Below, piece by piece: positions 30,329 through 40,337 of a stretch of DNA of 64,000 nt; the stretch's first letter is position 1, and every line of letters starts with the position of its first letter. Below the pieces are notes generated by a model, which was not told where the DNA came from, ran no database searches, and was given only the letters and a program-made list of their open reading frames with translations. Source of the stretch: Tsukamurella conjunctivitidis (GTDB lineage: Bacteria; Actinomycetota; Actinomycetes; Mycobacteriales; Mycobacteriaceae); contig NZ_VIGX01000003.1 of the NCBI RefSeq assembly GCF_007858475.1, positions 1-64,000 on the forward strand. Reading direction: 5' to 3'. A program made the translations under genes and the position numbers.

Positions 30329-33082
30329 CTAGCCGGAGTTGCGCAGGGCGGTGGCGAGGCCGTTCATCGTCAGCAGGATGCCGCGTTGCACCAACGGGTC
30401 CTCGTCGCCGGAGCGGTACCGTCGCAGTAGTTCCACCTGCAGGTGATTGAGCGGCTCGAGGTACGGGAACCGGTTGAACACCGACCGCTTGAGGGCGTGG
30501 TTGTCGGCCAACAGGTCGTCGGTCTCGGTGATCGCGTAGTACATCTCGATCGTCCGGCGGTGCTCGTCGGCGATCTTGCCGAAGACGCGCTCCCGCAGCG
30601 CCGCGTCGGGAACGAGGTCGGCGTACCGAGCGGCCAACCCCAGGTCCGACTTGGCCAGGACCTGCGCCATGTTGGAGAGCACGGAGCGGAAGAAGGGCCA
30701 GCGCCGGTACAGCGCGCGCAGCCGTTCCAGCCGGGCCGGGTCTCCCCCGATCCAGGTCTCGAACGCCGACCCCGTTCCGTAGAAGCCGGGCAGCATCACC
30801 CGCGACAGCGACCACGCCATGACCCACGGGATCGCGCGCAGGTCGGAGATCTTCGCCGTCTGCTTGCGGGAGCTGGGCCGCGAGCCGATGTTCAGCGAGC
30901 CGATCTCCGCGACGGGCGTGGAGGTGGTGAAGTACTCGACGAAGCCGTCGGTGCGATGCACCAGGTCGCCGTATGCGTCGCGGGCGAGCGCGGCCAGCTC
31001 GTCGAGCACCGCGTAGGCCTCCTCGGCGTCGTCGCCGAGGCCCTCGACGTCGAGCAGCGAGGACTCCAGCGTCGCCGCCACCAGCGATTCCAGGTTGCGA
31101 ACCGCCAGCGCGGGTTCGGCGTACTTCGCGGCGATGATCTCGCCCTGTTCGGTGAGCCGGAGCGAACCGCGGACCGCACCCGGGGGCTGCGCCAGAATCG
31201 CGTCGTAGCTGGGCCCGCCGCCGCGACCGACGGTGCCGCCGCGGCCGTGGAAGAGCCGCAGCGTGATCCCGGCCTCCCGCGCCATCGCGACGAGGTCGAG
31301 TTCGGCCCGGTACAGCGCCCAGTTGGCGGCGAGGTATCCGCCGTCCTTGTTGGAATCGCTGTAACCCAGCATGATCTCCTGCAGGCCGCCCTTGCCGTCC
31401 ACGAGCGAGCGGTACACCGGCACGGCGAGGGCGGCGCGCATCGTCACGGCCCCCTGCTGCAGGTCCTCGATGGTCTCGAAGAGCGGGACGATGTTCACGG
31501 GACACTCGGCGGCGCCATCGGTGCCGGGCCGAAGCAGGCCCGCTTCCTTGAGCAGCACCGCGGCCTCGAGCAGGTCCGAGACCGAGGTGCACATGGAGAT
31601 GATGTAGTTCGGGATGGCCCGGGCGCCCAGGGCCTCCACCGCGCGGGCGCCCGCGCGCAGGACACCGAGTTCCTTCGCGGTCTGCTCGGTGAACTCCGCG
31701 CCCGGCCCCACGAGCGGGCGTCGCAGCCGCAGCTCGTCGGTGAGGAGCCGCACACGCTCGCCCTCGTCGAGAGCGGCGTAGTCGGGGTGCACGCCGGCCC
31801 ACGCGAAGAGCTCCGCGATCGTCTCCTCGTGCACGTCGGAGTTCTGCCGCATGTCCAGCCCGGAGAGGTGGAACCCGAAGGTGTTCACGGCCTCCCGCAG
31901 GTCCCGCAGCCGGTCGTCGGCGATGAGGCCGTCGCCGCCCGCCCGCAGGGAGGCGTCCACGACACCGAGGTCCGCCAGCAGTTCCGACGGTGCGCCGTAG
32001 GGCCGCGCCCCGATGTCCGTGCGCGCGTCGAGGTGCTCGTCGAGCAGCGCGTCGGCGGTGGCGGTGAGGCGGCCGCGGATGCCGTGCAGGGCCCGTCGGT
32101 AGGGCTCGTCCGCGCGCTTGGGCGAGTCGTCCCACGCGGCGAGGGCGAGCAGATCGTCGGAGATCGTGGTGAGACGGGAGCTGAGGGCGAGCTCCTGCTC
32201 GAGCTGCAGGAGCTCGCCGAGGTAATGCCCGATGGCGGTGGCGGCCGCGCGGCGGGTGGCCATGGTGACCACCTCGGCGGTGACGTTCGGATTGCCGTCC
32301 CGGTCGCCGCCGATCCACGAGCCCGGACGGACGATCGGTTCGGGCAGCAGTGGAGTGCCGGGGTACAGCGCGCGGAGCCGGGTGCGGGTCTCGCGGTTGA
32401 TCGCGGGCATCACCCGCAGGAAGGCGGCGTCGAAGTAGCGCAGACCGTTCTCGATCTCGTCCTGGATGCGCAGGCGCTCGAGCCGGACGAGGGCGGTGTC
32501 CCACAGGGTGAGGACCTGACGCCGGAGCGCGACCTGGACCTGTTCCTCCTCCTGCGGGTCCAGCTGGGTGCGGTCGCGGTAGCGCATGAGCTCGGTGATC
32601 CGGTGCTGGGTGTCGAAGACGGTGCGCCGCCGGGTCTCGGTCGGGTGGGCGGTGATCACCGGCACGACGAGCGCGTGGCGGAGCGCAGCGGCGACGGCGG
32701 CACCGTCGAGCCCCGCGTCCTCCAGCAGTCCGTAGGTGTGCGCCAGCGAGGAGGCCTGCGGAGGTTCGCCCGCGCGGACGTGGATGGCGCGACGGCGTTC
32801 GCGGTGCAGGTCCTCGGCGAGGTTGGCAAGGAGTGCGAAGTGCGAGAAGGCACGGATGACGGGGATCGCCTCGGCGGTCGGGACGTCGGCGAAGAGCGCC
32901 GCGAGCTGCTCGCGGTCGAGCTCGGACCGGCGGACCGCGAAGGCCTCCTGCCGGGCCCGTTCGACGAGGTCGAAGACCTGTGGGCCGGCCTGCTCGCGGA
33001 CGGTGTCGCCGAGGATCCCGCCGAGCAACCGGATGTCGTCACGGAGCGGTTCGGTGGCGGCGCGGCCTGGCTCACTGGTCAT
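30329..33082 (-). CDS. ppc: Phosphoenolpyruvate carboxylase
   Basis: A 917-residue enzyme making oxaloacetate from PEP and bicarbonate. Active-site elements are present: [19 protein letters not shown] (catalytic His), [35 protein letters not shown], and [20 protein letters not shown] (bicarbonate loop). It ends LRNSG, close to the usual NTG end needed for activity. It lies downstream of secG, an order known in Corynebacterium and relatives. M. tuberculosis is not known to have this gene in the locus. Confidence 0.96.
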   Translation of the reverse strand: MTSEPGRAATEPLRDDIRLLGGILGDTVREQAGPQVFDLVERARQEAFAVRRSELDREQLAALFADVPTAEAIPVIRAFSHFALLANLAEDLHRERRRAIHVRAGEPPQASSLAHTYGLLEDAGLDGAAVAAALRHALVVPVITAHPTETRRRTVFDTQHRITELMRYRDRTQLDPQEEEQVQVALRRQVLTLWDTALVRLERLRIQDEIENGLRYFDAAFLRVMPAINRETRTRLRALYPGTPLLPEPIVRPGSWIGGDRDGNPNVTAEVVTMATRRAAATAIGHYLGELLQLEQELALSSRLTTISDDLLALAAWDDSPKRADEPYRRALHGIRGRLTATADALLDEHLDARTDIGARPYGAPSELLADLGVVDASLRAGGDGLIADDRLRDLREAVNTFGFHLSGLDMRQNSDVHEETIAELFAWAGVHPDYAALDEGERVRLLTDELRLRRPLVGPGAEFTEQTAKELGVLRAGARAVEALGARAIPNYIISMCTSVSDLLEAAVLLKEAGLLRPGTDGAAECPVNIVPLFETIEDLQQGAVTMRAALAVPVYRSLVDGKGGLQEIMLGYSDSNKDGGYLAANWALYRAELDLVAMAREAGITLRLFHGRGGTVGRGGGPSYDAILAQPPGAVRGSLRLTEQGEIIAAKYAEPALAVRNLESLVAATLESSLLDVEGLGDDAEEAYAVLDELAALARDAYGDLVHRTDGFVEYFTTSTPVAEIGSLNIGSRPSSRKQTAKISDLRAIPWVMAWSLSRVMLPGFYGTGSAFETWIGGDPARLERLRALYRRWPFFRSVLSNMAQVLAKSDLGLAARYADLVPDAALRERVFGKIADEHRRTIEMYYAITETDDLLADNHALKRSVFNRFPYLEPLNHLQVELLRRYRSGDEDPLVQRGILLTMNGLATALRNSG

Positions 33083-33134
33083 AATATGTAGTATGCCCTG
33101 TCATATTGGCGCTTGCTCGGCGTATCGGGACCGT

Positions 33135-33148
33135 CGCCCATATGGGCG
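33135..33148. promoter_or_regulatory. 14-bp perfect palindrome upstream of ppc
   Basis: CGCCCATATGGGCG is centred 60 bases before the ppc ATG, between the secG terminator and the start. A CATACT box lies seven bases before the ATG, so the palindrome could be an operator for a ppc-specific regulator. The protein that binds is unknown. Confidence 0.4.
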
Positions 33149-33184
33149 CGACACCCGCCCGGCTCCGCCCCGCCGATGACGAAA

Positions 33185-33214
33185 GCGCCCCGAACCCTGC
33201 CGGGTTCGAGGCGC
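33185..33214 (-). terminator. Rho-independent-like terminator after secG
   Basis: On the minus strand, GCGCC and GAACCC pair with GGGTTC and GGCGC (33185-33189 with 33210-33214; 33192-33197 with 33202-33207). A short TTTC follows. It lies 23 bases after the secG stop and separates secG from ppc. Confidence 0.65.
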
Positions 33215-33237
33215 CTCATTGCGTCTGCGAGCGACGT

Positions 33238-33483
33238 CTAGGACGTCAGCTTGATACTGAGCGTAACGCCGACGATGCACACCGTCCAGATGATGCCGAC
33301 GAAGATCGTCACCCGGTCGAGGTTCTTCTCCACCACCGACGAGCCCGAGAGCGACGACTGCACGCCACCGCCGAACAGCGACGACAGGCCGCCGCCCTTA
33401 CCGCGATGGAGCAGAACGAGCACCACCAGCAGCAGGCTCAGCACGAGGATGGCGATCTTCAGCACCAGCTGCAATGTTTCCAC
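33238..33483 (-). CDS. secG: SecG, preprotein translocase subunit
   Basis: An 81-residue protein with two membrane helices (about 5-25 and 58-77) joined by a Gly/Ser-rich loop with GKGGGLSSLFGGG, the SecG signature. It stimulates SecYEG-mediated protein export. Position between tpiA and ppc is typical for this order (Rv1440 near tpiA in M. tuberculosis). No ATG alternative. Confidence 0.93.
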   Translation of the reverse strand: METLQLVLKIAILVLSLLLVVLVLLHRGKGGGLSSLFGGGVQSSLSGSSVVEKNLDRVTIFVGIIWTVCIVGVTLSIKLTS

Positions 33484-33545
33484 GAGGATCCAGTGTACCT
33501 TCCGGTCGGCGTCGGTCGATCAGGGCGTACGGGCGCGTCGAGCCA

Positions 33546-33567
33546 CAGTGGCCCGGCCGGGCCACTG
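33546..33567 (-). terminator. 22-bp perfect palindrome, terminator of gap-pgk-tpiA
   Basis: CAGTGGCCCGG is followed directly by its exact reverse complement CCGGGCCACTG, eight bases past the tpiA stop. As RNA it would make an 8-9 bp stem with a tight loop. No T-run. It separates tpiA from secG. Confidence 0.6.
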
Positions 33568-33574
33568 AACGTTC

Positions 33575-34357
33575 CTACAGCGGCCCGCCGGCCGCGATGG
33601 CGCTGAGCGCCGCGAACTCGTCGGGCTTGAGCGAGGCGCCACCCACGAGCCCGCCGTCGACGTCGGGCTGCGCGACGAGCTCGCCCACGTTCTTACTGGA
33701 CACCGAGCCGCCGTAGAGCACGCGGATCCCGGCGGCGACCTCGGTGCCGCCCAGCTCCGCGATGGTGGCACGCACCGCGGCGCACACCTCCTGCGCATCC
33801 TGCGGGGTGGCGACCTTGCCGGTGCCGATGGCCCACACCGGCTCGTACGCGATGACCGTCTTGGCGAGCTCCTCGGCGCTGAGGCCGGCGAGCGAGCCCT
33901 TGAGTTGCTCGACGTTGTAGTCGACCTGGGCGCCCTGCTCCCGGATGTCGAGCCCTTCGCCGATGCAGACGATCGGCGTCAGCCCGTAGCGGAGCGCCGC
34001 CTTGGTCTTGGCGAGCACGGTCTCGTTCGTCTCACCGTGGATCGTGCGGCGCTCGCTGTGCCCGACCACGACGAACGTGCAGCCGAGCTTGGCGAGGAAG
34101 GCGCCCGAGATGTCCCCGGTGTAGGCCCCCGAGTCGTGCGGCGAGAGGTCCTGGGCGCCGTAGGTGATCTTGAGGTCGTCACCGTCGACGGCGGTCTGCA
34201 CCGAACGCAGATCGGTGAACGGCGGGATCACCGTGACGTCGACGTGCGCGAAGTACTTGTCCGGCAGCGCGAAGGCCAGCTTCTGCACCACCGCGATCGC
34301 CTCGAGGTGGTTGAGGTTCATCTTCCAGTTGCCGGCGATGAGCGGCTTACGGCTCAT
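33575..34357 (-). CDS. tpiA: Triosephosphate isomerase
   Basis: A 260-residue TIM-barrel enzyme. N-terminal [14 protein letters not shown] (substrate Asn and Lys), catalytic His in [15 protein letters not shown], catalytic Glu in [16 protein letters not shown], and phosphate loops [11 protein letters not shown] and GGLVGGASL are all present. Its ATG overlaps the pgk stop by four bases. Confidence 0.97.
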   Translation of the reverse strand: MSRKPLIAGNWKMNLNHLEAIAVVQKLAFALPDKYFAHVDVTVIPPFTDLRSVQTAVDGDDLKITYGAQDLSPHDSGAYTGDISGAFLAKLGCTFVVVGHSERRTIHGETNETVLAKTKAALRYGLTPIVCIGEGLDIREQGAQVDYNVEQLKGSLAGLSAEELAKTVIAYEPVWAIGTGKVATPQDAQEVCAAVRATIAELGGTEVAAGIRVLYGGSVSSKNVGELVAQPDVDGGLVGGASLKPDEFAALSAIAAGGPL

Positions 34358-35591
34358 GCGTCACCCCTTTCGAGCACCTTCAGCCCCGGGAGCTCCTTGC
34401 CCTCGAGGTACTCCAGCGAGGCGCCGCCACCGGTCGAGATGTGGCTGAATCCGTCCTCGTCGAGCCCCAGGGTGCGCACAGCCGCGGCCGAGTCGCCGCC
34501 GCCGACCACGGTGAACGCCCCGTTGGAGGTGGCCTTGATGACAGACTCGGCGACGGCCTTCGTGCCGGCCGCGAAGGCCGGGAACTCGAAGACGCCCATG
34601 GGGCCGTTCCAGAAGACCGTCTTGGCCTCGGTGAGCACGGCGCCGAAGCGCTGCGCCGACTCGGGACCGATGTCGAGCCCCATCCAACCGTCCTCGATGG
34701 CATCGGCAGCGACGGTCTTCGACGCGGCGTCGGCGGCGAAGGCGTCCGCGATCACGACGTCGACGGGCAGGTGCAGCACGTCGCCGAACTCCTCGAGGAG
34801 CTGCTTGCAGGTCTCGATCTGGTCCTCCTGCAGCAGCGAGGTACCCACCGAGTAGCCCTGCGCAGCGAGGAAGGTGAAGGCCATCCCGCCGCCGATGACC
34901 AGCGTGTCGACCTTCGGCGCCAGGGCGCGGATGACGCCCAGCTTGTCCGAGACCTTCGAGCCGCCGAGCACCACCGCGTACGGCCGCGACGGATTCTCGG
35001 TCAGCTGCGCCAGCACGCGGACCTCCGCGTCGACGAGGCCGCCGGCGTACGCGGGCAGCAGCTTCGCGACGTCGAAGACCGACGCCTGCTTGCGGTGCAC
35101 GACACCGAAGCCGTCGGAGACGAAGGCGCCCTCACCGGCGTGCGAGGAGACGTCGACGAGTTCGGCGAGGTCGCGGGCGAGCGCCTCGCGCTCGGCGTCG
35201 TCCTTGCTCGTCTCGCGGGCGTCGAAGCGCACGTTCTCCAGGAGCAGGACGTCGCCGTCGGTGAGGCCCTCGGCGCGCGCGAGCGCGTCCTGGCCCACGA
35301 CGTCGCCCGCGAGCTGGACGTTGCGACCGAGGCGCTCCCCCAGTTCCTTCGCGACCGGCGCGAGGGAGAACTTCGGGTCGGGCTCGCCCTTCGGGCGCCC
35401 GAGGTGCGCGGCGACGATCACCTTGGCGCCCGCCTCGGCGAGCGCCTTCAGCGTGGGCACCGAGGCGGTGATGCGACCGGCGTCGGTGATGACGCCGGCG
35501 TCGTCGAGCGGCACGTTCAGGTCGCTGCGGACCAGGACGGTGCGTCCCTCGACGCCCTCGGACAGCAGGTCGGAAAGAGTGGAAACGGTCA

Positions 35592-35592
<1 letters not shown>
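34354..35592 (-). CDS. pgk: Phosphoglycerate kinase
   Basis: A 412-residue glycolytic kinase. N-terminal [37 protein letters not shown], and the C-terminal ADP-binding [11 protein letters not shown] and GGGDSAAAV are clear. The ATG overlaps the gap stop by one base (TGATG) and the end overlaps tpiA, so gap-pgk-tpiA is a coupled operon. Confidence 0.97.
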
Positions 35593-36713
<1,121 letters not shown>

Positions 36714-36746
36714 TCACCCGGGTTTCGCGGTGCGACGGACGGGGTA

Positions 36747-37730
36747 TCAGCCCTCGTCGAGCATGTCCGCGGTGACGGCGGACTCGGTGTCCGGAACGCC
36801 GTCGGCCGCGGCGCGCTTGTCCGCCATCGACAACAGCCGGCGGATCCGGCCGGCGACCGCGTCCTTGGTCATGGGCGGGTCGGCGAGCTGTCCCAGCTCC
36901 TCGAGCGAGGCCTGGCGGTGCTGCACGCGCAGAGAGCCCGCCTGCGCGAGGTGATCGGGCACGTCGGAGCCCAGGATCTCGAGCGCCCGCTCGACGCGCG
37001 CTGCGGCCGCCACGGCGGCCCGGGCGGAGCGGCGGAGGTTGGCGTCGTCGAAGTTCGCCAGACGGTTCGCGGTGGCCCGGACCTCGCGCCGCATGCGGCG
37101 CTCCTCCCACACGAGTCGGGTGTCATTGGCGCCCATGCGGGTCAGCAGCGCACCGATGGCCTCGCCGTCGCGGACGACGACGCGGTCCGCGCCGCGCACC
37201 TCGCGCGCCTTCGCGGTCACGCCGAGCCGGCGCGCGCACCCCACGAGTGCGAGCGCGACCTCCGGTCCCGGGCAGGAGACCTCGAGTGCGCTGGATCGAC
37301 CGGGCTCGGTCAGCGAGCCGTGCGCCAGGAAGGCACCGCGCCACGCGGCCTCCGCGTCGTGGACCGAGCCGCCGACGATCTGCGAGGGCAGGCCGACCAC
37401 CGGGCGCCCGCGCATGTCGAGCAGTCCCGTCTGCCGGGCGAGCGCCTCCCCGTCCTTCACCACCCGGACGATGTACCGGGCCGCCTTGCGCAGCCCGCCC
37501 GCACTGAGCACGTGGACGTCGGAGTTGTAGCCGTACAGGTCGAGGATCTCCTTGCGGAGCCGCCGCGCGGTGATGCCGGTGTCGACCTCGGCCTCGACGA
37601 TCACCCGGCCGCCCTGGATGTGAAGGCCGCCCGCGAAGCGCAGCAGCGAGGCGACCTCGGCGCGGCGCGCGCTCACCTGGGTGATGGAGAGCCTGCTCAG
37701 CTCGTCCTTGACCTGGGATGTCAGCGCCAC
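36747..37730 (-). CDS. whiA: WhiA, sporulation/cell-division regulator with LAGLIDADG-like fold
   Basis: A 327-residue WhiA. The N-terminal homing-endonuclease-like domain ([29 protein letters not shown]) and the C-terminal HTH ([38 protein letters not shown]) are complete. In streptomycetes it works with WhiB to start septation; in non-sporulating actinobacteria it is thought to influence division. GTG start with an AGGG ribosome site. It is downstream of yvcK, as is standard. Confidence 0.94.
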   Translation of the reverse strand: MALTSQVKDELSRLSITQVSARRAEVASLLRFAGGLHIQGGRVIVEAEVDTGITARRLRKEILDLYGYNSDVHVLSAGGLRKAARYIVRVVKDGEALARQTGLLDMRGRPVVGLPSQIVGGSVHDAEAAWRGAFLAHGSLTEPGRSSALEVSCPGPEVALALVGCARRLGVTAKAREVRGADRVVVRDGEAIGALLTRMGANDTRLVWEERRMRREVRATANRLANFDDANLRRSARAAVAAAARVERALEILGSDVPDHLAQAGSLRVQHRQASLEELGQLADPPMTKDAVAGRIRRLLSMADKRAAADGVPDTESAVTADMLDEG

Positions 37731-37787
37731 AGCTGGACCCTCCTAGGGAAACGTCGACTACATCGGATGAGGAAACGGAAAGGTTGA

Positions 37788-38750
37788 CTATTCGCGGTCC
37801 GAGAGTTCACTGTAGGCCACTTTCGCGATCGCGGCTGCCAGTGCCTCGGGGTCGTGCTGGTGCGTCCCCGGCACGCCGACGTCCACGAAGTGGGGCGTCG
37901 CACCCAGCAGCGCCGTGGCACGGATGAGGTGCTCCCGCTCGGTGCCCGGGGGCACCGTCCGGGCGTCGACGAGGACGTCGTCGAAGCGCAGACCGTCGGC
38001 GTGGGCGGCGAGGACGTGCAGGTGCCGCTCGGGCGAGTAGCCCCCGGTCTCCTCGGGCTCGGGAGCCAGGTTGAGGATCAGCACCCTTCGGGCTTTCGTG
38101 CGTCGCAGCGCGTCCACCTGCTCGGGTACGAGGACGTGCGGGATGACGGAGCTGAACCACGATCCCGGGCCGAGGGTGACGACGTCGGCGGCCAGGATCG
38201 CTTCGACCGCGTCGGCGCACGCCTCCGGGTGCGGAGGCAGCAGCCGGACCCGGCGCACCTGCCCCGGCGTCACGGCCACGGCGACCTGACCGCGGATCAC
38301 CCGAGACAGGCGCGGGTCGTCCTCGAGCCCGGTCACGTCGGCCTCGATCCGCAGGGGTCCGGGCACCATGGGCAGCACGCGCCCCTGCACGCCGAACCGG
38401 TCCGCGATCGCATCGAGTGCGTCGACGGGGTCGCCGAGCACCTCGCAGAGTCCCGCCAGGAGCAGATTCCCGACGGGGTGGCCGGCCATCGCCCCGCCGC
38501 CTCCGAAGCGGTGCTGCAGGATCCCGGCCCAGAACTCACCGCGGTCGTCGTCGGGCATGAGAGCGGCGAGCGCCATGCGCAGGTCGCCGGGCGGGATGAT
38601 GCCGAGTTCGCTGCGCAGCCGGCCCGAGGACCCCCCGTCGTCGGCGACGGTGACGATGGCGGTGATCTCCGCATCGAGCGCGCGTCCCGCACGCAGGGTC
38701 GCGAACAGTCCGTGTCCGCCTCCGAGCGAGGCCAGCCTGAGCGGACTCAT
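37788..38750 (-). CDS. yvcK: YvcK/CofD-family UDP-GlcNAc-binding gluconeogenesis/envelope factor
   Basis: A 320-residue CofD-like protein. N-terminal LASLGGGHGLFATLRAGR and VTVADDGGSSGRLR (nucleotide-binding loops), GHPVGNLLLAGL, and DVVTLGPGSWFSSVIPHVLV are signature segments. YvcK homologues (CuvA, Rv1422) bind UDP-GlcNAc and adjust peptidoglycan synthesis to carbon source; they are substrates of PknB-type kinases. The ATG overlaps the rapZ stop (ATGA). The gap to whiA is 57 bases. Confidence 0.92.
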   Translation of the reverse strand: MSPLRLASLGGGHGLFATLRAGRALDAEITAIVTVADDGGSSGRLRSELGIIPPGDLRMALAALMPDDDRGEFWAGILQHRFGGGGAMAGHPVGNLLLAGLCEVLGDPVDALDAIADRFGVQGRVLPMVPGPLRIEADVTGLEDDPRLSRVIRGQVAVAVTPGQVRRVRLLPPHPEACADAVEAILAADVVTLGPGSWFSSVIPHVLVPEQVDALRRTKARRVLILNLAPEPEETGGYSPERHLHVLAAHADGLRFDDVLVDARTVPPGTEREHLIRATALLGATPHFVDVGVPGTHQHDPEALAAAIAKVAYSELSDRE

Positions 38751-39676
38751 TCGAGCCCCAGATCCCGATGCGCGGCACGGACTTCGATTCCCGGTCGATC
38801 GGCGAGGCGGTGCACCAGCTCCTCGGTCATCGCGACGCTGCGGTGCTTGCCGCCGGTGCACCCGATGCCGACCGTGAGGTAGGTCTTGCCCTCGCGGCGG
38901 TACCCCGCGAGCAGCGGATCGAGCAGTTGCGCGTAGGTGTCGAGGAAGTCGGACGCGCCCGGTTGCCCCAGCACGTACCCGGAGACCTCCTCGGTGAGGC
39001 CGTTGAGCGGACGCAGCTCGGGCACCCAGAACGGGTTGGGCAGAAAGCGCACGTCGAGCACCATGTCCGCGTCGAGCAGGATGCCGTTCTTGAAGCCGAA
39101 GGACTCCACGGTCACGGTGATCGTGCCGGAACGCAGGGTGCGGAAGGAGCTCTCGATCGTCTCGCGCAGCCGCGCCACCGACAGGGTCGAGGTGTCGAGC
39201 ACCAGGTCCGCGGTCGCGCGGATGGGCTGCAGGATCCGCCGTTCCGCGGCGATGCCCTCGGCGAGCGTGCCGCTTCCCTGCAGCGGATGTTTGCGGCGCA
39301 CCTGTTCGAACCGGCGGATCAGCGTCTCGTCGGAGGCGTCCAGGAAGAGCACCCGCGGCTCGATGTCCTTCTCCGCCAACTCCCGACGGATGTTCGCGAA
39401 GTCGCCAGTGAAAGTGCGGCTGCGCACGTCGGTCACGATGCACAGCCGGTGGATCCGGGACTCGTCGGCGAGGGAGATGTCCACCATGTTGCTGATCAGC
39501 GCGGGAGGCAGGTTGTCGGCGACGTACCAGCCGAGATCCTCGAGCACCTTTGCCGCGGTGCCGCGCCCCGCACCGGACAGACCCGTCACGAGGAGCACGT
39601 CCATCGGCCCGTCGCTGCGGTGTTCGCCGACGGTCCGCTCCTCGGCTCGGTCGTCCGGATTCCCGGTCGGGCGCAC
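38747..39676 (-). CDS. rapZ: RapZ-family nucleotide-binding protein (RNase adapter)
   Basis: A 309-residue P-loop protein of the RapZ/YvcJ family. Walker A LLVTGLSGAGRGTAAKVLEDLG near 28-49, ADNLPPALI, VLFLDASDETLIRRFEQVRRKHPL, and C-terminal VGIGCTGGKHRSVAMTEEL are typical. In E. coli RapZ guides RNase E to GlmZ; in actinobacteria the function is not settled. GTG start with AGGAGGAGGG before it, and a TAGGCT box at 39709-39714 that may be its own -10. In M. tuberculosis this gene directly follows uvrC; here 8 kb intervenes. Confidence 0.9.
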   Translation of the reverse strand: MRPTGNPDDRAEERTVGEHRSDGPMDVLLVTGLSGAGRGTAAKVLEDLGWYVADNLPPALISNMVDISLADESRIHRLCIVTDVRSRTFTGDFANIRRELAEKDIEPRVLFLDASDETLIRRFEQVRRKHPLQGSGTLAEGIAAERRILQPIRATADLVLDTSTLSVARLRETIESSFRTLRSGTITVTVESFGFKNGILLDADMVLDVRFLPNPFWVPELRPLNGLTEEVSGYVLGQPGASDFLDTYAQLLDPLLAGYRREGKTYLTVGIGCTGGKHRSVAMTEELVHRLADRPGIEVRAAHRDLGLE

Positions 39677-39776
39677 GGACCCTCCTCCTGGCTCGTCGGT
39701 ACCGCTTCAGCCTAGCCATCGCGCGCGGTTCCCGCGGTGCTCTCGACGGGCCGTTCCCCGTGCCCGGCGCACCGCC

Positions 39777-39782
39777 TAGAGT
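39777..39782 (+). promoter_or_regulatory. -10 box of a leaderless promoter for the VanY-like gene
   Basis: TAGAGT is followed by seven bases and then the GTG at 39790, with no Shine-Dalgarno sequence. It is back to back with the probable rapZ promoter. Confidence 0.5.
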
Positions 39783-39789
39783 CGTCACG

Positions 39790-40263
39790 GTGTCCGTCCG
39801 TCGCAGCACCTCCCTCGCCGCCGTCGCCCTCGCCGCCACGGCGTCCGCACTGGTGACTCCCATCGCGTCGGCGGAGACGGCGCCCGGCGCAGCGGGTCTC
39901 GAACCGGCCCTCGCGGAGGCCTACTCGGCGGCGTACCGGGCGGCCGCGACGAACGGAGTGGTGCTCAGCATCACGTCCGGCAAGCGCTCCTGGGCCCAGC
40001 AGCAGTCGCTGTGGGAGGACGGCGTCGCGCGGTACGGCTCCCCCGCGGCGGCCCGCCGCTGGGTGCTCCCGCCCGCCGAGTCCACCCACGTCAGCGGCGA
40101 GGCCGTGGACGTCGGTCCGTGGCAGGGAGCGGCCTGGCTGCAGGCGAACGGGAACCGCTGGGGGCTGTGCCGCACCTTCGACAACGAGTGGTGGCACTTC
40201 GAACTCGTCGCCTCCCCGGGCTCCGCGTGCCCGCCGACGGTGCCCGACGCGTCGTACCGCTGA
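39790..40263 (+). CDS. Exported D-alanyl-D-alanine carboxypeptidase-like protein (VanY, peptidase M15)
   Basis: A 157-residue secreted protein. A Sec signal (VRRSTSLAAVALAATASALVTPIASAE) is cut after about residue 29. The M15 zinc site is present: SxHxxGxAxD as STHVSGEAVD near 99-108, and EWWHFEL near 135-141 supplying the third ligand and base. It likely trims peptidoglycan stem peptides in the cell wall. The protein is short for VanY, so it is essentially the catalytic domain alone. First gene of the block lying between rapZ and uvrC. Confidence 0.85.
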   Translation: MSVRRSTSLAAVALAATASALVTPIASAETAPGAAGLEPALAEAYSAAYRAAATNGVVLSITSGKRSWAQQQSLWEDGVARYGSPAAARRWVLPPAESTHVSGEAVDVGPWQGAAWLQANGNRWGLCRTFDNEWWHFELVASPGSACPPTVPDASYR

Positions 40264-40337
40264 CGTCTCGCCGAAGCCTTCGCGCGCCTCCTGGGCCGGT
40301 GTTAGGTTTCGATGACCCGATTCTCGTGGAGGACGTC

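Noticed and set aside
30443-33091. An 882-codon plus-strand open frame opposite ppc
   Set aside because: Mirrors ppc codon positions and has no recognisable protein motif.
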